DNA of 64,000 bases from Aspidapion aeneum. Lineage: Eukaryota; Arthropoda; Insecta; Coleoptera; Brentidae. Below the pieces are notes generated by a model. That model had not been told where the DNA came from, did no database searches, and worked only from the letters and a program-made list of their open reading frames with translations. Below are positions 57,762 to 64,000 of the stretch, one piece after another (within the stretch, counting starts at the first letter, position 1; the number at the start of each line of letters is the position of its first letter). The stretch is from positions 28,109,203-28,173,202 of the forward strand of contig OY755040.1 in the NCBI GenBank assembly GCA_963576565.1, in the 5' to 3' direction. A program made the position numbers and the translations under genes.

Positions 57762-58070
57762 GCTGTGATAAAATTTGGCACCAGTTTCAGTACAAGTGCC
57801 TTGGTGTGCAAGAGTCTATCAGGATCCGCTTGGTGTACGGATATAAAAATAGCACCAAGGTAACCCCTAGACTTGTCGTAAGAGGCGACTTAAGTGCCTC
57901 GACAGTCTGGTGCTAGGCTGTGATAAAATTTGGCACCAGTTTCAGTACAAGTGGCTTGGTGTGCAAGAGTCTATCTGGGTCAGCTTGGTGTCCTGATATA
58001 AAAATAGCACCAAGGTAACCCCTAGACTTGTCGTAAGAGGCGACTTAAGGGGCCTCGACAGTCTCGTAAT
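57762..58070 (+). repeat. 155-bp tandem duplication with conserved hairpin
   Basis: Units start at 57762 and 57917. Each holds CTTGGTGTGCAAGAGTCTAT, AGCACCAAGGTAACCCCTAG and CTTGTCGTAAGAGGCGACTT, the last with GTCG/CGAC able to pair. The units differ by about ten substitutions. The sequence is more GC-rich than its surroundings and continues to about 58480 with other repeat-like text (GGGATCACACCAGATC, GTGGTGGTGGCACAACGGG). It may be the 5' region of a LINE, but it is unassigned. Confidence 0.8.
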
Positions 58071-58484
58071 GGATGAGCTATGACCAGTATGTTAAAAAAA
58101 AATTAAACTGGTAACCTTTGGGATCACACCAGATCTATCGCAATGGGGCTGGGTTAATCTGGTGATTCTCTAAATGGTTTCGGTGAGCTGGCCATTTAGG
58201 AAATCACCATATGGGATAGGGTATATGTACACATTTTGCCTTTCTGTCCCCTGTTGATTATGTCAAAAGGTTTATGACCCACCATTTTGTGGTATATCAT
58301 AAGGACTAAGCTTCTGTCCTAAAATATAATTTTAAGTCTACTGGGTTCTATTTACTAGATAGTATTAATATTATTATCCGAGTCGAACACAGTAGGCACG
58401 TGGTGGTGGCACAACGGGTCCAGAAAGGCATGCCGAGGTGACAGGTTAGATCCTTTGACTGTGCTAGCCGCCACTACCGTACAT

Positions 58485-59717
58485 TCATACATTCATTCAA
58501 GGGTGTATAAGTAGGCAAAAATTAATCTCGGCTGATAGTTGGTAAACAAAAATTCTCCAAAATCAAGGTGAAGCCTTCTAGGATTTATTTTTTTAACAAA
58601 TTTTGATTCCTCCTAAATATCTAAACAATGCAAAAACAAGACCTACCTAAGAGTACCTATTAATTTTGTTATGATAGTTCACGTTAATTACGGAAAGTTT
58701 ACTTTAAACCGGCAACAACTACGGTTTTCCTCATTTAAATGTGTGTGGAAATGGGTCTTCTTGCTTCAATTCCCTCGTTTTGGTTATCTATCTATTTTAA
58801 TTTTCAATATCTTTTAAAGATTTAGTTAAAAATCAAAGATTGATAATTCTAGTTGTTAGTTTTCGTTACTTTTGTTTAAATTATGAAATAAAAAAACACA
58901 GACCTGTCTGTCTGCGATTAAATCGTATCGATCGGGGCAGAAGAGACCACCACATAAAACTTATTTTTTAGCGTCACCATTTAATTTTTTTAACAAAATC
59001 TACCTCGTTTTTTCAATATTTTTGCCTGCGGCGCAATTAAATTTTAATGTTAAATTTTACAGCTTAGACTTATAAAGAAAGATACAAAAAAATATATTTT
59101 GGTGTTTGCTACCACTTTGGCCTCACCCCCCAGGAATTCCTAAATTTGCCACTGAGCCATACACGATCAAATTGCGTTTGATGTCATTAGATGCGAGAAG
59201 ATCGAATGATCCGCCATATCGTGAGCTGCTTTAGATTTCTTTGGTCCCTTTGTTGAAATTTTTGATGGATGGTCCAAATCTGGTCAAGCCAATTTATATG
59301 AAGGCAAAACAAATATGTTTTGTATTCTCGGAACTAAAGGTAAGAAATTTGTTATAGTTACCAGTTAGCATGTCTGTTTGGTCATGCTATATTTTTGAAG
59401 GAGCGACAATTTGCTATACAGTTTTTTTCTGGATATTTAAGGATACGGTTTTAGGAACGTCAATCCTCTTTAACGTCTAATTTCGTTTTCTCGTACTCGT
59501 TGAGCACTAGTTGCTATAGTTTCCTGATTACGCTCTATTTCAGTTTGAGAGGTAATAATGGCAACAATCAATTTAAACTTACTTGAGCGAACATAGTTTA
59601 GCTAACATTTTTATTAGTAATTAAGTTAAGACAAATATAAATAGTACAATTACTTGTGATATGGAGAAAAGTTAAAACCGTGGTGTAAGAAGGCACATAG
59701 TTTGTAAACGTCCGGAA
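58485..59717. other. Mostly unassigned; isolated hAT-like end at 59122-59154
   Basis: CCTAAATTTGCCACTG near 59139-59154 is the complement of a CAGTGGCAAATTTAGG terminus, preceded by a C-run. The partner end was not found. The rest shows no gene. Confidence 0.4.
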
Positions 59718-60087
59718 TAGTGTTGCCGAGAGACAAGACGAGACGAGAGAAGGCCTTCTTAACATTAATAACATAAATAAGAAATTTATCAAATAATACA
59801 TGTTGTCAAGGTCAAGGAAGGAATATATGACAATTTTTGCAAAATAATAATATTAAAAAAAAAACAGTACATAAATATCAGCTTAACTTCATAATAGGTC
59901 AATACGAACAGATGGTAAATCATAAAAATGTTAGAAAACCAACTTTTTTTGCTCGAGAGAATGAGAGAAAGGAGAATCTCTCAACAAGAAAGTCTTTCTC
60001 TCTCGTCTCGTCTCGAGTTTTTATTCGAGAGAAAATATCACTCGCCGGGAAGAGAGGCAAGAATCTCTCGTCTCGGCAGTCACACTA
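59718..60087 (+). mobile_element. 370-bp hAT-type MITE rich in (TCTCG)n, with 8-bp duplication
   Basis: GTCCGGAA occurs directly on both sides (59710-59717 and 60088-60095). The ends read TAGTGTTGCCGAGAGAC and the complement of GTCTCGGCAGTCACACTA. Subterminal regions carry inverted (GAGACGA)n/(TCTCGTC)n runs. No transposase. Confidence 0.88.
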
Positions 60088-60285
60088 GTCCGGAACCAAG
60101 AACCCATCAGTTTCAGATCCGGACTCAAGAAAAACTCTTGGAAATCCAATGTCATTCTTACCGATGGTTCTACGGCGGAAGTAGAAATTGGTTCACTACC
60201 CTCCTCCCCAGAGCCTGAGAAAAAATATGTAAAGTTAACTCGACCCATTCATATTCGCCGAAAAGAAAAACTTTATTATATTTGA
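60088..60285 (+). CDS. 65-codon ORF, possible 3' exon, unknown
   Basis: The frame runs from the hAT duplication to a TGA, with SFRSGLKKNSWKSNVILTDG then STAEVEIGSLPSSPEPEKKY. It is a proline/glutamate-rich composition unlike the AT-rich surroundings. The minus strand is also open (60248-60021). The hAT MITE at 59718-60087 would interrupt it. No domain recognised. Confidence 0.2.
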   Translation, partial: VRNQEPISFRSGLKKNSWKSNVILTDGSTAEVEIGSLPSSPEPEKKYVKLTRPIHIRRKEKLYYI

Positions 60286-60561
60286 AGTGTAAAACCCATT
60301 GTCCAAGGGTGAAAGTAGTACTTGTCGGTAGCTTCTGTTAATCTTTACCAGTCACGTATTATTACATTAGGATCATTCGATAATTTTACTTAAAGACCTT
60401 AGAATCCATGCTTAAAATACTAAAACTTTCCAAACATTTGAAAAGGAATTTTCAATTTTTTCCAAAATGGCTATTATAATTAGGGTGACCGTGTATCTTT
60501 TATTGTAGTTTTTATGTGGCATAATTTATTGGAAGCACTATATAAAGGCTGGTGTCCAATG

Positions 60562-60592
60562 TCCAATGGAAGTCCAAAATTTTGTTCTACTA
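60562..60592 (+). mobile_element. Possible Penelope-element end scar
   Basis: CAATGGAAGTCCAAAATTTT then GTTCTAC matches the outer end of the Penelope arms at 30538-30563 (CAATGGAAGTCCGAAATTTT) with few differences. No RT sequence is adjacent, so this would be a short truncated copy. Confidence 0.5.
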
Positions 60593-60599
60593 CAGATAT

Positions 60600-61430
60600 A
60601 TTAAGGTTGAAAAAAAATTACAAAGCTTTATCAGAATACCGAAAATACGCACAAGTAAAATAGCGCACAAGAAATGAGCGCACGCGGAAAAAAATGAATA
60701 CAGGAAAAACTTAACTTAAACACTTAAAACAACGGCACATAAAATTTTAAAAATTTATCTGTCTTTCGATGCGGCACCGCCAGCGCCGAATCCGAATCCA
60801 AATCCTGGGTTTGTTTTGCATGTAGACTCTTAAAATTTCGAGTGAATTGCGACACCAGACTACTTGATCAAAGTATTGCAATATTACATGGTGAAGTTTC
60901 AAAAACGATACATTTTCAAAGCCAACAAATAAATTATTTTAGATTAGATAAGACTGACCTTAAATTATTAAGATTTTTCATAATTATATTTATAAATTTC
61001 GAAAGTTTTCAATGTATGTAATCCTTCCTCTCTTTTTGTGACAAAGTTGATATATTCAAGTGAGCTAACCTGATAATTTTTTACCTGGAACATTCTAATT
61101 CTAAATTTAATTTATTTCATAATGATTTTTTCGTAAGCCAAACATGTTTGTTTTTATGATTCCCTTGTGTACTGTTTCCCTATATACTTTTTTCTTTAAG
61201 CGCATTGATGGTCTGCGCTTTCTTACCCGTGCACTTTTTTTAATGTGCGCCTTTTCTCTGTAAATATTTCCTTTTCGCTTAACTACGGTCTCCGCTTTAA
61301 AATTTTTCTGCAAATTCTTGCTTTAGAAGCGCCTTTGCATTTTATATTGTTGGCATTTTTTAAATCATATTCTAGTTTAATAATATCCAAGAAAATATAT
61401 TGTCATAATAAATTTTCTTCTTTTCTTGCA
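60600..61430. other. AT-rich, nothing recognised
   Basis: Short ORFs at 61107-61439 are of low complexity and lack domains. Confidence 0.5.
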
Positions 61431-61434
61431 TTCA

Positions 61435-61650
61435 GCTAATAGAAATCCGAACCGATCCGTGTGGGAGCTCGGCGAGTTTCTCTGGCACGGCTGATAATCG
61501 GAAAATATTCCAGGAGACGCTTAATTCCCTGGCGTAATTTTTTTCCGTTTTTGGCGCGCAAAATAATCTGTGCCAGACGAAGAAAATAAATCACGGTCGG
61601 TCGATTCGGTAAAATAGTGAGGCATTCATTGCAGTCATATACCTGGGAAT
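61435..61650. other. GC-richer, low-repeat island
   Basis: A 200-bp block (CTGGCACGGCTGATAATCGG, GGAGACGCTTAATTCCCTGG, GGCGCGCAAAATAATC) stands out from AT-rich flanks. It has no long ORF, and I could not match it elsewhere in the window. An acceptor-like TTTCTTGCATTCAG precedes it at 61423-61436. It could be a conserved regulatory element or an exon. Confidence 0.3.
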
Positions 61651-62720
61651 GTTGATGGTCTTAAAAAATATTTCGGGCCGAATCGTTGGAAGAAGGGTTT
61701 TGTTTCTCTTGCATTAATGAACAATAGAATTTTTTTGTATGTTATGCTTCAAATAATGTTTATTTCTTTCAATTTTAATTTTATGTTTGAGTTGTTGTTT
61801 AAACGGTTAACAATTATTGAAATTCTGATGGTGCCAGAATGGCGAAACATTACGTAACCGTGTCCACTTTTCTTCGTAGTTAAAAAACCAGGTTTCTCTG
61901 AGAATGATGGACGACTGTTTTCAGTTATAAACTGATAACTACCTTAATACACACATACACCAAACCCAACGAAACTCTAATAGTCCGGAGCCTACGCCAC
62001 TTGCATTTTTGCGTACCGTAATGAAACTTGGCACAAATTTAATACAACACTATGGTATTATTTTACAATGTGGTGCTCATCCCGAACCCAGTGCAGAGCA
62101 AAGATACAGGGTGTTTTATTTTTAATTGCATCTCTTATTGCATTAATTTATAAAATTAAAATGTAAAGCTAGAGCAATAAAAGTTGGCACCGATTATAAG
62201 CGTATATACGCTTTTATTTTCAGCGATAAAAAAATTATGTTGCTTTATTTTCTTCCAAGAAATAAAAAATTATTATTATTATTTTTTTTTTAATTTATTG
62301 TGTTATGCAAGATAACTTGCTAATATTTACTATGAGCATTAGCAGATTGTTTCTCTTTAAAACAAGTATTGCTGGACAGGTTCGCAGTACAGAGGGGTTT
62401 TAATTAATAATTATAAAGTAAAAAAATCTAAAAAGATGGAAAGTTATGTGGACTTAGATGATAAGATATTTTCAAAAAATATATACCAAATAAAAGATAC
62501 TTTTATTTATATTTTACGAAAAGAAAATGAAAATTAGGTTGAACTATTGAATATACAGGGTGTTTTTAAAAATCACTAATATTTTTATGATCATTTTATA
62601 TCTTATTACTTCTTCATTTTCTGATTATATTTTTCTTAATTTTTCTTAAAAATTCATTTGCATCCTACAGATCTACAGTTTAAGGGTTCTTCTAATATAT
62701 TCCAAACTTTATTATTCTCT
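61650..62720. other. AT-rich with ACAGGGTGT-type repeat words
   Basis: ATACAGGGTGTTTTATTTTT at 62125 and ATACAGGGTGTTTTTAAAAA at 62554 belong to a word family also seen near 42000 and 44030. No gene. Confidence 0.5.
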
Positions 62721-62724
62721 TTGG

Positions 62725-63990
62725 ACTAGAGTACGCCTCTAACTGCAAAAACACATTTGTCTGAAACAACACAAGAAATAGGGTATTTATAGGATCTTGG
62801 TTCATCATTTGCTAAGCACAGAAACTCATCAAAACGTTTTGTTGGTTTTCTTGATCTATCGCTTCTAAATACTTTGAAGAAACAACATTTTTATCGTTTT
62901 TATTGCTTATTTATTGGAAGCATTTTTATTTTTATTTTCTTTATCTAACTTATTTTAAAAATTTGATTGGATATCATCTGTTTCTTTTGGGAAAATCGGT
63001 TCTATAAAAATACCTTTTATTTTCAAAAATCTGTAGTTTCTAGAAAAAACATCTTTTCGGTTTTGAGTGTTGTGGAATCTGCACCAACCATTCTTCTCTC
63101 AATATGCCACCATCAAAGCTTCTTGTGATCTAGGTAAAAATTTGCTTTCTTATGGTCTTATTTTTACTATGCTTTTTGTTTGAAAAATATCTCGTATGGT
63201 GCTTTTTTATGAAACGAATATAGCCTATTTTTTGTGAAAACTGAATGTGAAACTGCTTGAGCCCATATTGAAGATGGAAGAACTGCATCAATAAGTGGTG
63301 TTCGAGCCATAGTGGTAATGGTTCTATTTGGTGTTGCGGCCATTCCATTTGTTTCATAAGCAATTGGTGTAGAATATTCCCGTCTTATTTCATCTGACTT
63401 AAAAAAGTTTTTTAGAAAATTTCACATATGTTCTCCACCATTGTCACTTGAAGATACCGACAGTTATTCTAGTCAGGCGTTCAATCCGCTAAACATATAC
63501 TCGAATGTGGCCCTCTACCTCACTTTTATGCTTTACAAAAAATACTTTTGTATATTGTGAGTATTCAGCAACCCACGTTACATAGTACTTGTTTCCTACA
63601 ATTGATTAAGTGCAAAAGCGACCAGCAACATCGAAATAAATCTTCTCCAATATTTTGGTACATGCGTTGCCTTTTTCTCTAGAAATATTTCTCGTCATCT
63701 TTGTTAGCTCTTTCTTTAGGTTGAATATGTGTTTTGGCAACTGACTTCTTAATTTGGTTAAAAAATCCTTCTGGTTCATGTCCTAATCTTTTATGCCATT
63801 CAACAACAAACTTACTTTCTATTTTAAAAAAATTTGTCGGCGCCGCAAATTATTTGGTTTTTGCTGCGATTTTACCCCTTCTTCTCAGAAATTCTGGGTT
63901 GGCAGCTGTTCAAAAAGGATTTTTCTCAAGCTTTAAGATTTGTTTCATTTACAAACTTATCAAAACTCCATATTTTTTAAGAATTATTCA
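62725..63990 (-). pseudogene. Ty1/copia retrotransposon pol remnant (GAG-pre-integrase and integrase)
   Basis: Reading the minus strand from 63820, EWHKRLGHEPEGFFNQIKKS matches the zinc-binding GAG-pre-integrase start (WH.RLGH). The integrase core follows with ISFDVAGRF, KYYVTWVAEYSQYTKVFFVK and SSDNGGEH, then YETNGMAATPNRTITTMART and LPSSIWAQAVSHSVFTKNR, the familiar NG..E..NRT and WAEA blocks of copia integrases. Near 62870-62790 RRSDRSRKPTKRFDEF is the basic stretch before the reverse transcriptase. Many stops and frameshifts occur. LTRs, protease and RT are not in view. Confidence 0.85.
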
Positions 63991-64000
63991 CTAAACTGAC

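Noticed and set aside
59240..59400. Possible transposase phrase (FLMDGPN in one frame)
   Set aside because: Only a few residues match a common DGPN motif. The surrounding frames have stops and no further support.
1..64000. tRNA, rRNA and snRNA genes
   Set aside because: I looked for B-box-like GGTTCGA and cloverleaf patterns. The single GGTTCGA near 8675 lies in the 0.5-kb repeat with no tRNA fold.

Overview
This 64 kb window comes from an AT-rich eukaryotic genome, most likely an insect. It has spliced gene structure, mariner, hAT, Penelope-like, non-LTR and Ty1/copia remnants, many foldback elements, and no operons or bacterial-type genes. The suggestion of an insect rests mainly on a takeout/JHBP-family gene at the left edge and on the transposon spectrum. 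Nothing identifies the species.

Layout. At 0.06-3.1 kb (minus strand) lie the first three coding exons of a takeout/juvenile-hormone-binding-protein-like gene. Their splice sites and phases fit together exactly, and the 3' part of the gene lies beyond base 1. Both introns carry transposable elements. At 3.1-11 kb there is a 143-bp tandem duplication, fragments of several LINEs and a clean hAT MITE with an 8-bp target duplication. At 12.1-13.9 kb there are nested foldback elements. At 13.9-16.1 kb are LINE tails and an RNase H fragment, and at 18.8-19.8 kb a broken mariner. At 21.5-23.0 kb is a full copy of a tandem-repeat element with a hairpin at one end, resembling a Helentron-derived non-autonomous element (HINE/DINE-1 type). 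At 23.6-24.2 kb is a frameshifted transposon-type ORF.

At 25.75-30.6 kb two Penelope-like retroelements sit head to head as a near-perfect 2 x 2,401-bp palindrome with a 10-nt loop and a 12-bp flanking duplication. One copy is open and the other has a single nonsense change. At 33 kb is a second mariner fragment and at 37.1 kb a 33-bp-stem hairpin. Two large foldbacks occupy 37.4-39.0 and 39.0-41.2 kb, and the left arm of the second is split by another copy of the HINE-like element. At 41.65-45.79 kb is a 2,068-bp tandem duplication carrying a LINE RT fragment. From 49.9 to 53.4 kb lie a LINE RT, a 1.46-kb segment bounded by 25-bp inverted repeats, and a LINE tail. At 54.1-57.0 kb is the most unusual structure: a palindrome in which each arm is itself a foldback built from 16-bp-type repeats, ended on the right by a 578-bp hAT element. 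A 155-bp tandem repeat and another hAT MITE follow, and Ty1/copia integrase remnants fill the right edge.

Most of the window is transposon debris, so few genes act together. The functional host gene I can support is the takeout-like gene. The Penelope ORF on the minus strand could still encode protein, but it lacks a recognisable upstream region. Several short exon-like ORFs near 50.5, 51.6 and 60.2 kb remain unassigned.
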